Of a stretch of DNA of 59,768 nt, positions 25,507-34,082 are shown one piece after another. The position numbers and the translations under genes are program-made. The notes under the pieces are model-generated. The model did not search any database and was not told the DNA's origin. It was given only the letters and a program-made list of their open reading frames with translations. Within the stretch, counting starts at the first letter, position 1. Every line of letters begins with the position of its first letter. The DNA lies in the NCBI RefSeq assembly GCF_018614525.1, contig NZ_JAGGOL010000052.1, positions 1-59,768 of the forward strand, written 5' to 3'. The stretch is from Streptomyces sp. ISL-11 (GTDB lineage Bacteria; Actinomycetota; Actinomycetes; Streptomycetales; Streptomycetaceae).

Positions 25507-26723
25507 GGCTCTGCGTCGCTTTCCGTGAATCGTGATCATGCGCTGAGGAGGATGCGGCGGCGGAGGAAGTCGAAGTTGGCGCGGCCGTAGCCCTGTCTCT
25601 TGATCATTTTGATGCGTGTGTTACGGCGCCCTCCACGGCTCCCGAGTTCCAGGGCACGGTGAGGCCAGCGAGGACGGCGTCGCGGTCTTTGCGCAGGCCG
25701 TTGGCGAAGCTGTGGAGTTCGGTGACGCTGCTGGCCTCGACTTCTGCAAGCCACGGGTCGAGCCTCTCGCCGGTCCGGGTCCGGAGCATGGTGATGAACT
25801 TGCGTGCCAGGACCCGGAGCTGGTCGATATGCGAGCATCGGACGCAGATCGCCTTGAGGTGCTGGCGGGCGGATTCGCTGACGTTCTCGGGGAGGCCGAC
25901 GATCCAGCGCACGACCTCGCGGATGCCGGGGGCGGCCTTCGGCACGGGATGCGGTTCGATCTTGCCTTCCAGGGTGTTGAGGAAGCGCCGAACGGTGCGG
26001 CGGTCGCCGGTGAAGCCCCGGGCCCGGAGTTCCTTGCGGAGGACGACGGCGTTGTTGCAGCCTTCGGCCCAGCGTCGGGCCAGGTAGTCGTGGTGGGGCT
26101 GGAGTTTGCTGCGGCAACTGGCGGAGGGCGGCCCGATCGGCGTAGACGTGGCCCTTGCGGGTGGCGAACTCGTCGACGCCGAGCACCTTCACGTCCGGGA
26201 CCTCCGGCAGCGGAAGCCCGCGCACCAGGCGGAGCAACGGGGTGGCTCTGACCGCGGCTGCCAGGTGCCCGGTCAGCCGGGCGCCAGCACGTCCTCCGAG
26301 GGCCAGCGCGACCTGCTGCAGCAGGTCGCGCAGCGGCACACTGCGGCGTCCGTGCCGGACCGTCAGCCCGTCGATCTGCTCGGCGAACGTACGGCGCCCG
26401 CACTCGTCGTTGTCGCAGAAGTACCGGTGGACGCGCAGGTCGATGCCTACTTCCTGCCCGCCGACCGCGCGGTCGGCGAGGCGCCGGGTGTATCCGCTGT
26501 GCCGCCGGCGCGAGACGGTCCCGCACCCCGGGCACCGGGCTTCCACCGCCCGGCTCCGGGCCCGTATCCGCACGGACCGGCCACTGCGGAACACCAACTC
26601 GACCACCACCGAGCCGAGATGCGGGAACAGGACACTCATCAGGCCAGACGCAAGATCCCCCACGAGACCGAGCTACCAGGGCTCGATCCACCACCACAAG
26701 TTCACGGAAAGCGACGCAGAGCC
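25507..26723 (-). mobile_element. ISL3 family insertion sequence, defective
   Basis: Bounded by 23-bp perfect terminal inverted repeats: GGCTCTGCGTCGCTTTCCGT onward at 25507-25529 and its complement at 26701-26723. Length is 1217 bp. The single transposase gene inside is frameshifted. No matching 8-bp target duplication was found at the flanks. Confidence 0.85.
25536..26639 (-). pseudogene. ISL3 family transposase with two frameshifts
   Basis: The N-terminus (MSVLFPHLGSVVVELVFRSG) and zinc finger (CPGCG ... CDNDECGRRTF) are intact and read to VKVLGVDEFATRKGHVY, where the frame is lost near 26150. The middle and C-terminal catalytic part continues in another frame (IREVVRWIVGLPENVSESAR, VLAGLTVPWNSGAVEGAV), then the original frame resumes with KMIKRQGYGRANFDFLRRR. 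Two compensating shifts leave it dead unless trans-complemented. The perfect terminal repeats mean it could still be mobilised. Confidence 0.88.
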
Positions 26724-26930
26724 ACGCGGTCATGTCCGTGGACAGGGCCAGGACTGGTCCAGGGCCGGCGAGATGCGGGGCACGTGTCCGAGAGCTCGGA
26801 GTGCACGCCCGCAGACCGCCGACTGTCGGGCTTTGGCGAAAGGTCCAAACCAGGCGCGACTGCCCGCCGTCGGCGGCCGACCGAGACTCGGTTCGTAGAG
26901 GCGTCGGGCCTCTGGCGTAGTGTCCGTCAA

Positions 26931-27254
26931 GTGTCGCCTTCCACTGCAAATCAGAACGTGAGTGCCTCGGAGGTACTGTCCGCCTTCGGCCTGCAGTCCA
27001 TCCCCGAAGAGATCGGCCACCTGGTGTGCTGCCGGGAACCTTCATGGCGCACTGCCTTCTGCGGCGTCCAGGGCGACACCATCAACGTCGCCGTCAAAAC
27101 GATCTGCACGATGTGCGTGGAGCAAGCCGAGACCATCTGGCCGGGCTGGTGGGCAGACCCGGAAACGTTCTGCCCTGTCGATGGCCAACCGTGCCCGGAC
27201 GAGCACGACATAGACCAGCGCATCGCCTGGGAAACCGGCCCACCCGCGCCGTAG
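26931..27254 (+). CDS. Small cysteine-rich protein, probable zinc binder
   Basis: 107 residues from GTG 26931, or 98 from GTG 26958. The Cys pattern (VCCREP ... AFCGV ... ICTMCVEQ ... FCPVDGQPCPDEHD) suggests one or two structural zinc sites. Composition and codon use are natural. Comparable short cysteine-rich proteins are scattered in Streptomyces accessory DNA. It sits alone between the ISL3 element and another short Cys/His protein. No function can be assigned. Confidence 0.6.
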   Translation: MSPSTANQNVSASEVLSAFGLQSIPEEIGHLVCCREPSWRTAFCGVQGDTINVAVKTICTMCVEQAETIWPGWWADPETFCPVDGQPCPDEHDIDQRIAWETGPPAP

Positions 27255-27685
27255 CACCGCACCGGACCCCCAGATCCCTGCCGCGCTGTGATTCCGACCG
27301 CGCAATCAGCCAGATCGCCCGGCGCAGAGGTCGGTCCCGGGCTGAACGCCATGCCGGTGTTGTTCCGACGCAGGCGTCGGCCCTCCCGTGGGGAGGAGCC
27401 GGGAGGGGCGGCGCGGCCCTTCCGCACGGGCTACGTGGGCGGGCACGCGGTGACCGTGTCCCGCGGGAAGCGGAAGGATCACCGTTGCTTCAGCATGTCA
27501 CTCGATTCAGCCACACAACAGAGGCCGTGACCGAAATTCGCGGCTGAGAGGAAGCCCATCAGACACGCGCGACAAGGCGCAACCGAGTGCCAGTTTCACG
27601 GCGTGTGCTGGCCAGCATCGGCTGCCAATGCCGGTCCGAGACTGGGCGTCAGGTGGGTTGCCGCGTCTCGCATCCCTTCTCACGG
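27255..27685. other. Gene-poor stretch with a GC hairpin
   Basis: About 430 bp without a convincing gene. A CCCTCCCG...CGGGAGGGG hairpin (near 27378-27417) may terminate the upstream gene. A plus-strand frame from 27288 to 27530 is open but Arg-rich and is not supported by a clear ribosome site. Confidence 0.35.
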
Positions 27686-27865
27686 ATGTGCGACAGTTAC
27701 AGCGTGATCAATAACGAACCCTCGACAAGCGAGACCCCCTGCGGCGCCCTTGGCCCCGACAACCTCATGGACAACTTCGGATGGCCCCGGTGTGGCCTGC
27801 CCGCCGCCCACTCCGGAGCCCATCAGGATGCGAATCGAGACATGACCTGGGTCGGAGAAGACTGA
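27686..27865 (+). CDS. Small Cys/His protein, hypothetical
   Basis: 59 residues from ATG 27686, or 53 from GTG 27704. The pattern PCGALGP ... RCGLPAAHSGAHQDANRDM is a recurrent C-x-LP-x-H-x-G-x-H signature in short actinomycete and actinophage proteins, probably a single zinc site. Neither start has a strong ribosome site. It may be phage-derived cargo. Confidence 0.5.
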   Translation: MCDSYSVINNEPSTSETPCGALGPDNLMDNFGWPRCGLPAAHSGAHQDANRDMTWVGED

Positions 27866-28303
27866 CCCAGCACACCACACCCCCTGTTCCGCCTGCTGCT
27901 CGGCGGCACAAGGCCCGCCGCTCAACCAGCGTACGAAGCGAACCGCGCTTGCCCTCTCGTACGAGGAGGCGCCCATGGCGGCTGTGGCATCCTAGAGAGC
28001 CCTCATCGCACTGCTCTCCACCGGCAAGGTAGGCACCAAAGAAGGTGAAGCCCGCCATCGGGCGCTGGGGTAGTTGGCGCCAGAGCCAGCAGTCTCGCGG
28101 CTGGCCGACTGACGTGTCCCCGACGCCCGTTTGCCCAGCTCTCACCGCCGCCGCCTCGCGCGACCAACGCCCCGCCCTGGCTGAGCGTCTGGCATGCCCG
28201 GGAGAGTGCCCATACCTCTGCCCCTGCCGGCGGAGCGGCCCAGGTGCAGGCGCACCGAGCAGGCTAGAGATTTTGGTGGTTATCGCGCGAAAGGGCTCAG
28301 ACG
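27866..28303. other. Non-coding stretch
   Basis: About 440 bp in which neither strand shows a believable protein. Frames here are Arg/Pro-rich and lack ribosome binding sites. The right edge runs into a truncated membrane-protein gene, so part is probably recombination junction. Confidence 0.35.
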
Positions 28304-29128
28304 GTGGTGGGGGCGCTGCCGGGCAGTGGCGGTTGCCCAGTAGCCTCCTGGCGGGCGATGCAATTCGCGCCGCCGATGATCTCGCACGGCAACGCCCACC
28401 CGAACTTCGTCGTGCTCTTCATGATCCCGCCGATCATCGACCGCGCGCTGCGACTGTGCGAGGGCCGGGCCCCGCGCCGGGACGCCGTGCTGCTCGGCCT
28501 CTTCCTGGCGTACCAGGTCTTCCTCGGCGAGGAGCCGCTGCTGCTGGCCGTCACCGGCCTCGCGCTCTACGCCTTCGGCCACGCGGTCGCCGACCCGGAC
28601 GCGGCCCGGGCCGCCGCCCGGCCGCTGCTGCGCGGCCTCGCCATCGCCGCCCTCGTCGCCGTGCCCCTGACCATCGGCCCGCTGGCCTGGCAGTTCCTCG
28701 GCCCGCAGAGCTACCGCAGCGTGCTGCACGGCCAGGTCGGCAACCACCCGATGGCGCTGCTGGAGTTCGCGACCCGCTCACTGGCGGGCGACGCGGACAT
28801 CGCCGCGTCGCTGTCGGTCAACCGCACCGAGGAGAACGCCTTCTTCGGCTGGCCCCTCGCCGTCCTCGCCGTCATCCTCGTCGTCCGTATGCGGTGCCGC
28901 CCCCAGGTGCGCGCCCTCGGCTTCACGGCGCTGGCCGCCGCCGTCCTCTCGCTCGGACAGAACATCCCGCTGCCCGGCACCGACCGCACGCTCCCCGGCC
29001 CCTGGGCGCGGTGGGCCCGTAACTGGGCGGCGCCCGGGTCGGCCTCCTCGCGGAGATGGCGGGTGCAGGCCGGGCAGAATGTACCCGACAGGGGGCGCTC
29101 AAAGTCGTCAGCGCACACTGGGTGTTGA
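28304..29128 (+). pseudogene. Internal fragment of a polytopic membrane protein (GT-C glycosyltransferase-like)
   Basis: The segment ~28350-29020 encodes ISHGNAHPNFVVLFMIPPII, RRDAVLLGLFLAYQVFLGEE, AALVAVPLTIGPLAWQFLG and GFTALAAAVLSLGQNI. These are several hydrophobic helices with the G-H-N-x-x-x-x-F pattern of PMT/GT-C-like membrane glycosyltransferases found in Streptomyces. Full proteins are 500-700 residues. Here both ends are lost: the N-terminus begins in unrelated sequence, and after LPGPWARWARN the frame turns into unrelated residues. No function remains. Confidence 0.65.
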
Positions 29129-29228
29129 CCTGCGGCCACCCAGGAGCGCGGGGTGAGGTGCGCAGCTGATGCTGCCGGGTTCCCCAGCGAGCGGCACAGG
29201 GAGAGCGTGCTGTCATACGCTCCTGCCC

Positions 29229-29624
29229 ATGACCGCCTTGTCCCCCGTCTCCGCCCTCCGTCTCTACACCGTTCCTGTGCTCAACGATCGAGAGAGCACG
29301 AGCATCGCTGAGGACGACGACTACTTCTACGACCTGATCCCAATGGCCTTTAACCACCGGCTGGTCATGACACCCAAGAAGAACACCCGCGTCTGGGATT
29401 ACGGCTGGTGTTACGACAGCGCACTGGCCGCTATTGCCTGCGTACACGTGTGGAACCCCGAGACGCAAAATGAGCCTCTCGGATGGAAGAAGCGGCCTAC
29501 CGGAGAGGTCGTACGGACCGCGCCACGCGCCGATGCAGATCCGCAATACAACCGCCCACGCTGCCTCCACGGCAATTATCCATCCGACGGGCCCTGTCGA
29601 ACGGATCCGTACTGCGGTAAGTAA
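29229..29624 (+). CDS. Hypothetical protein
   Basis: 131 residues from ATG 29229. Composition is balanced (NDRESTSIAEDDDYFYDLIP, NTRVWDYGWCYDSALAAIAC, CLHGNYPSDGPCRTDPYCG), with aromatic residues and a Cys-rich tail that may bind zinc or form disulfides. There is no signal peptide or membrane helix. I do not recognise the family. It may be phage-derived, since such acidic, aromatic small proteins are frequent there. Confidence 0.6.
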   Translation: MTALSPVSALRLYTVPVLNDRESTSIAEDDDYFYDLIPMAFNHRLVMTPKKNTRVWDYGWCYDSALAAIACVHVWNPETQNEPLGWKKRPTGEVVRTAPRADADPQYNRPRCLHGNYPSDGPCRTDPYCGK

Positions 29625-29845
29625 CCACTCGTCGCGAGGACGACTCAACCCTTGGGCGTTTCATCAGCCAAGCAGATCAGGAGAGCGAGGAGGTGGGCCG
29701 AACCGCCACGGCGGGCACGGCGGCCAGGGCTCGCTCGCCGCAGCTCCTGGCCGTTGCCCGGCCTGCACTGGTGCAGCATGTGCGCCCCGCCCATTGCTTC
29801 GGCTACGCCGGTCCGTTCATGCCAAATCCTGTCTTGCGGCACGGC

Positions 29846-30670
29846 TCAGTCGGCCCCGGAGAGCGTCAGCGTCATGGCGGCGTGGTCGGTGAGGGATGCG
29901 GCCCGCGGGGTGTGGTCGTAGGCGCACGCCTGGATCAGGGGTGCGTGGGCGGTGCTGGTGAAGACGTGATCGAAGCGGAAGCCGCGTCCGCTACGCCCGA
30001 ACCAGGAGTGCTCGAGTGCGTCGGGGTTGAGGTGGCGGAAGGCGTCAGCGAATCCGGCCTCGGCGAAGGAGCTGTAGAAGGCGTACTCCCAGCGCCCGAA
30101 CACCTTGTGGGGCGGCTGGTGGCCTGGCTCGATGACGTTGAGGTCCCCGGCCACAACGATCGGCATATCCGGGAACACCTTCTCCAAGCCGTCCAAGGCC
30201 GCCGTGACGGCTTCCTGGAAGCCACGCTTGTTCTCGTTGCGCCGTTCCTTCGGCCCGCGCGAGGGTACGTACAGGCCCACGACGCCCACCTTCCGGTCGC
30301 CGATGGTGGCAACGGCGGCCGGCGCCCGGTGCGGCAGGAAGCTCACGCCCGCGTCGACGGGCTCGAGCGCGGCGGTGCGCGCCGCCAGCACGCTGCGGTA
30401 GCCGTCGCCGGTTGCGGCCGGGGCGATGGCGTGCGCGTAGCCGAAGTGGTGCAGTGCCTCGACGAGCGCTGCGCCGCCCGGCCCGGAGCTGACCTCGGTG
30501 AGGACGGCCAGGTCCGCGTTCTTCTGCTGGCTGATCCACTCGGCCTGCCGGTACGCGCGGGCTGGAGAGGCATGCTGCGTGTTGAAGAGCAGGATTCGGG
30601 CGTGTGTGGTGGACGCGGTATGGCGCGGCTTTGCTGGGGCGAACAGGGAGAGCTGGGTGGTGTCGGTCAC
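29846..30670 (-). CDS. Endonuclease/exonuclease/phosphatase (EEP) family protein
   Basis: 274 residues from GTG 30670, overlapping the stop of the aldo/keto reductase (GTGA), so the two are co-translated. The EEP fold (DNase I/ExoIII type, Mg-dependent phosphodiester hydrolysis) is recognised by N30 (LLFNTQH), E59 (LTEV), D176 and N178 (AGDLNVIEP), D234-H235 (FRFDHVF) and D262-H263 (LTDHAAMTL). All metal and catalytic positions are retained. No signal peptide or membrane anchor is visible, so it should be cytoplasmic. Substrate could be DNA, RNA, a phospholipid or an inositol phosphate. It lies ~1.2 kb from, and divergent to, a Cas3-less Cascade operon, which makes a nuclease role worth testing. 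Confidence 0.85.
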   Translation of the reverse strand: MTDTTQLSLFAPAKPRHTASTTHARILLFNTQHASPARAYRQAEWISQQKNADLAVLTEVSSGPGGAALVEALHHFGYAHAIAPAATGDGYRSVLAARTAALEPVDAGVSFLPHRAPAAVATIGDRKVGVVGLYVPSRGPKERRNENKRGFQEAVTAALDGLEKVFPDMPIVVAGDLNVIEPGHQPPHKVFGRWEYAFYSSFAEAGFADAFRHLNPDALEHSWFGRSGRGFRFDHVFTSTAHAPLIQACAYDHTPRAASLTDHAAMTLTLSGAD

Positions 30671-31770
30671 TGGGGTGAGCCCTTCTCGCCCAGGAAGACC
30701 TCTCCCGCGGCGTCGAGCTGCTGCTGGAGACGTCCGGTGGTCTCGCGGACGAAGTCGATGTCCTCGGGGCTCAAGGGTTCGCCGACGGCCTGGAGGTTTG
30801 CGCTGACCTGCTCGGGCCTGGTGAAGCCGACGAGAACGGCGGCGTTGTCCGCGTGCTGGAGACAGTAGTGCAGGGCCACGCGGGTCAGGCCCGCGGTGGA
30901 GGGGCCGAAGCGTTCTCGCAGCGGTCGCAGGCCCTCGTCGATGATCTCCAGCGCGGCCGGGGTGAACCATGCCTTGCGCAGGCGGTGGTCCCCCGCCTGG
31001 AAGACGGGCGGGTCGGCAGGGTCGTACTTGCCGGTGAGCAGGCCCTGTGACAGGGGCTTGTTGACCAGGATGCTCGCGCCGTGCTCGGCCGCGAAGGCGA
31101 AGATGTCTTTCTGCCCGGCGGGTGGCGGTGGGGTGAGCGCGTTGAATCGGACGGCCAGGTAGTCGGGCTGGACGCGGTTGAAGAGGTAGCGGAACCGGGC
31201 GTGCTTGTCCTTGCGCTGTTCCTTGGGGACGTTGACGCGTTCGGTGGCGAAGCGGTGCGGGCCGCGCATGCCGATGGTCTTGATCAGGCCCTCGCTCTGG
31301 AAGGTGCGCAGCGTCTCGATCGCGCGGTCGAGGTACCGGTCGTCCTCACCGAATTCGGCGTTGTGCAGGAAGTAGATGTCCAGGTGATCGGTGCGCAGGT
31401 TCTTCAGCGTCGTTTCGAGCTGATGGCGCATGTGGTGGGGCTCGTAAGCGTGGGCGGCGGTCCCGGTGAAGTAGCCGACCTTGGAGGACAGCACGACGCT
31501 GTCGCGTGGGGCGGTGGCGACGAGCTGGCCGATGAGGCGTTCGGAGTGGCCGTGCCCGTATACGTCGGCGGTGTCGAAGAGGTTCGCGCCGAGGCTGTAG
31601 GCGGCCTCCAGGCCGCGCATGGATGCGGCGTCGTCGGCGGTGGACCAGCCCATGGGCAGGCCCAGGTTGCTGTCCGGGCCGCCGATGGCCCAGCATCCGA
31701 TACCGACGGGGTGGACGGTCAGCCCGCCGGCCAGCGTCCGGTACGGCTGTGCGTTCGTGGTGTCGCTCAT
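30667..31770 (-). CDS. Aldo/keto reductase
   Basis: 367 residues from ATG 31770 with AGAGG upstream. The catalytic tetrad is complete: D66 (LFDTADVYGHGHSE), Y71, K97 (LSSKVG), H136 (IYFLHNAE). An NADPH-binding C-terminal part (GFTRPEQVSANLQAVGEPLS) follows. It reduces aldehydes or ketones, or oxidises sugars, with NADP(H). An unusual insertion around residues 175-215 (PKEQRKDKHARFRYLFNRVQ) is not in the commonest AKR subfamilies. It is transcribed with the EEP gene and divergently from the nucleotidyltransferase, which suggests a shared process. The substrate is unknown. Confidence 0.9.
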   Translation of the reverse strand: MSDTTNAQPYRTLAGGLTVHPVGIGCWAIGGPDSNLGLPMGWSTADDAASMRGLEAAYSLGANLFDTADVYGHGHSERLIGQLVATAPRDSVVLSSKVGYFTGTAAHAYEPHHMRHQLETTLKNLRTDHLDIYFLHNAEFGEDDRYLDRAIETLRTFQSEGLIKTIGMRGPHRFATERVNVPKEQRKDKHARFRYLFNRVQPDYLAVRFNALTPPPPAGQKDIFAFAAEHGASILVNKPLSQGLLTGKYDPADPPVFQAGDHRLRKAWFTPAALEIIDEGLRPLRERFGPSTAGLTRVALHYCLQHADNAAVLVGFTRPEQVSANLQAVGEPLSPEDIDFVRETTGRLQQQLDAAGEVFLGEKGSPQ

Positions 31771-31844
31771 TTCGCTGCCTCTCTTTCGTGCATTTCCTGT
31801 CAAACCCCCGCGAACTGCTGAGTGGTGTGGCTACGGTGGCGTGC
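31771..31844. promoter_or_regulatory. Divergent promoter region between AKR and nucleotidyltransferase genes
   Basis: Only 74 bp separate the two start codons, so both promoters must overlap here. On the minus strand a perfect TTGACA -35 hexamer lies at 31803-31798, but its -10 partner is poor. Shared regulation of the two arms is likely. Confidence 0.45.
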
Positions 31845-32465
31845 GTGACGAACCCACGCACCCATCTGGATCTCCGCGCCATCACTGCCGCGAAGTGGGC
31901 CGACCCGGCCGGCTTCCCCGCCGAGGAGTTCGAGCGCGCCACCGCGTTCTACGAGTTGATGCGCACGCACGACGACCACCTGCTGAAGGTGCGGGCCGAG
32001 GCGTCCGGCCTGATCGAGCAGTGGACCGGTTGTCTGCCGCGCGACGTCGGCTCCTTCGGCACCCGCCTGAACCTGGAGACGTCCGACCTGGACCTGGGCA
32101 TCGGGTTCCCCGTCGAGCGGCGCGATGAGCTGATGCAGGCCCTGGTCGGCGAGGGCCGGGCAAAGTTTCTGGGCGAGCGGAACACGTCGTTCTCCACCAC
32201 CCGGCTCGTGTTCTCCTTCGAGATCGCCGGCATCGAGATCGACCTGAGCGCGCTCACCGTCGAGGACTTCGCCGTCGCGTGCCGGATGCTCGACCAGATC
32301 GACGCCGAGATGACCCGCGAGGAGCGCATTGCGCACACCTGGGTCAAGCACCTGCTGCGCGAGAGCGGCGACCTGGACGCGTACGCCGGGTGGAAGCTGG
32401 TGACGTACGCCCGGTACTGCCCGGAGTTCAACTGGGTGCCGATCCCGGAGAAGGCCGGTTCCTGA
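31845..32465 (+). CDS. Pol beta-superfamily nucleotidyltransferase
   Basis: 206 residues from GTG 31845. The catalytic signature is complete: G69-S70 (DVGSFGTRLN), D81-x-D83 (TSDLDLGIGF) and a third Asp D133 (GIEIDLSAL). This gives two-metal NMP transfer to an acceptor such as RNA, protein, antibiotic or another nucleotide. Helices before and after match small stand-alone nucleotidyltransferases rather than polymerases. It ends 23 bp before cas8e on the same strand, so it is probably the first gene of the Cascade operon. It replaces the place where cas3 or the cas8e N-terminal region would normally be. Substrate is unknown; a link to CRISPR function is inference. Confidence 0.8.
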   Translation: MTNPRTHLDLRAITAAKWADPAGFPAEEFERATAFYELMRTHDDHLLKVRAEASGLIEQWTGCLPRDVGSFGTRLNLETSDLDLGIGFPVERRDELMQALVGEGRAKFLGERNTSFSTTRLVFSFEIAGIEIDLSALTVEDFAVACRMLDQIDAEMTREERIAHTWVKHLLRESGDLDAYAGWKLVTYARYCPEFNWVPIPEKAGS

Positions 32466-32488
32466 AGGGCTCGTCGAGGGGCGGCCGC

Positions 32489-33508
32489 ATGCGCGCCAAG
32501 ACCGACTGGCTCGGGCCGGCCTTCACCTACGGTGCAGTGGCTCGGCTCGGCAGCCGGGTCAGCGTCCTGGCCATGGGGACGAACCTCGCCGACACCCTGC
32601 GGCTGAACCTCACCCCCACCGACTCACCCGGCACCTTCAACTTCTCCTGGACCGACGGGAAAGCCCGCCGCGACTTCCGCTCCACCACCCGCCAGGCCCG
32701 CACCGTGGACGGCCCTGCCGACCTGTGCAGCGTGCTGGGCCGCTCGGTCTTGCTCCGCCCGGCCACCACCAGCGACGGTCGCCTGGTCATCGACCGCGTC
32801 CTGGTCGGCGCCGGCGAACTCCTCGACCCCCTGCCCCCCGTGCACCAGCAGGACACCGTACTGCGCGGTGACTGGCCCCTGCAGGCACGCGCCGAGCGGG
32901 CCCTGTGGCGCGACGCCAACGCCCTCTACGCCGCCTTCGCCCCCCGCACCGACAAAGGCACCGACCTCTACAGCCGGCTGCTGAACCTCGACCGACGCGT
33001 GGACCTCTGGGCCGTCGGCCTGATCGCCAGGCAACGCGACGTCACCGCCTGGATCAGCGACACCTTTCCCTTCGCCCCCGCCCACGAGCTGCGCCTGCGC
33101 ACCGCCTCATCCCAAGCCCTGGAATGCGCAGAAGCCACCGCCAAGGCCGTACGGAGCGCCGCATCCGTGGCCCGCGACACCCTCTACCCCCGCGCACGGC
33201 CGGAAGAGCGCACCCGGCTGCTCCAGCGCCTGCACCCCGGGGCGCAGCTGTGGGCCCGCTTCGAGACCCCCTTCCACACGCTCCTGGACGACATCGCCGC
33301 CGGCACAGCCCCCGACAAGGCCCTGGCCGCCTACGCCACCGCCGTCACAGAAGCCGCTCGCCACGCGCTGGCCGAACGCCTGCGCGCGCTGCCGCAGACC
33401 GGTGCTGGGCTCGAAGCCACCGTGCGCGCCCAGGGCCGCCTCGACCGCGAGCTGGGCAAACACACCCCCCTCCTGCCCTCGCCCGAAGAAAGGACCGCCA
33501 CCTCATGA
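32489..33508 (+). CDS. cas8e: Cas8e (Cse1) lacking its N-terminal region, type I-E Cascade
   Basis: 339 residues versus 500-560 in usual Cas8e. The start matches the middle of the family: GAVARLGSRVSVLAMGTNLA and DTLRLNLTP, then GPADLCSVLGRSVLL, ALWRDANALYAAF, and the C-terminal helical bundle (GAQLWARFETPFHTLLDDIA). The N-terminal ~160 residues are missing; that part carries loop regions that contact the crRNA handle and PAM and contribute to Cas3 docking. ATG 32489 has GAGGGG (32476-32481). The sequence upstream in frame belongs to the nucleotidyltransferase in another frame and is not Cas8-like. The stop overlaps cse2 (ATGA). Either a truncation or a reduced functional form. Confidence 0.75.
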   Translation: MRAKTDWLGPAFTYGAVARLGSRVSVLAMGTNLADTLRLNLTPTDSPGTFNFSWTDGKARRDFRSTTRQARTVDGPADLCSVLGRSVLLRPATTSDGRLVIDRVLVGAGELLDPLPPVHQQDTVLRGDWPLQARAERALWRDANALYAAFAPRTDKGTDLYSRLLNLDRRVDLWAVGLIARQRDVTAWISDTFPFAPAHELRLRTASSQALECAEATAKAVRSAASVARDTLYPRARPEERTRLLQRLHPGAQLWARFETPFHTLLDDIAAGTAPDKALAAYATAVTEAARHALAERLRALPQTGAGLEATVRAQGRLDRELGKHTPLLPSPEERTATS

Positions 33509-34058
33509 CCCTGACTCCTATGACCAGCAGGCCCCCGGCTGCCGGCCGCAACGCCCCCGAGCCGCACCGGGCCCTGGCCCACTGGCTCGCCGCCCGCGTA
33601 CGCACCCAGGACCGGCACACCCTCGGCCAACTGCTACGCAACGACCCCCGGACGCAAGGCTGGCAACACGCCACCGCCTTCGCCACCGACCCCGGCCACC
33701 GCCAGGCCTACGGCGCCACCGCCTGGCTCTTCGCGCTCTACCACCAGAGCATCCCCACCCTCGACGAGCGCTTCCTGTACGGCTCGGGCGACGTCGGACG
33801 CGCCCTGCGCCGCCTAGGGCCACCGCACAACAGCGGCCCGAAGAACACCGGCTGCTACCGCCTGTACGAGCGACTGGTCACCTACGGCCCCCTCCCGCTG
33901 ACCGCCCTGGACCAAGCCGTCTGCTGGATGCGCTCCCAGGGCCGCATCCCCCCTCCTTCGCCCAGCTCGCCCACGACCTCACCGTCTGGTCCGATCCCCA
34001 GCGCCGGGTCCAGCACGCCTGGGCCCACAGCTTCTTCATCGCCAAGACCACCCGCTGA
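33505..34058 (+). CDS. cse2: Cse2 (Cas11e), with a 1-nt frameshift near the 3' end
   Basis: Small Cascade subunit that stabilises the R-loop. Residues 1-148 read normally (AHWLAARVRTQDRHTLGQLL, GATAWLFALYHQ, GSGDVGRALRRLGPP). At a C6 run (33948-33953) the frame is lost. The expected C-terminus, SFAQLAHDLTVWSDPQRRVQ then HAWAHSFF, continues in the neighbouring frame to a stop at 34058. One extra C restores a 184-residue protein of normal length. As given, the frame instead runs to 34083 with a Pro/Ser-rich tail. The cause is a sequencing error or a true mutation; the core fold would largely survive, but the last helix would not. Confidence 0.8.
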
Positions 34059-34082
34059 CCCGACGTCGGAAAGAGACCCGTG

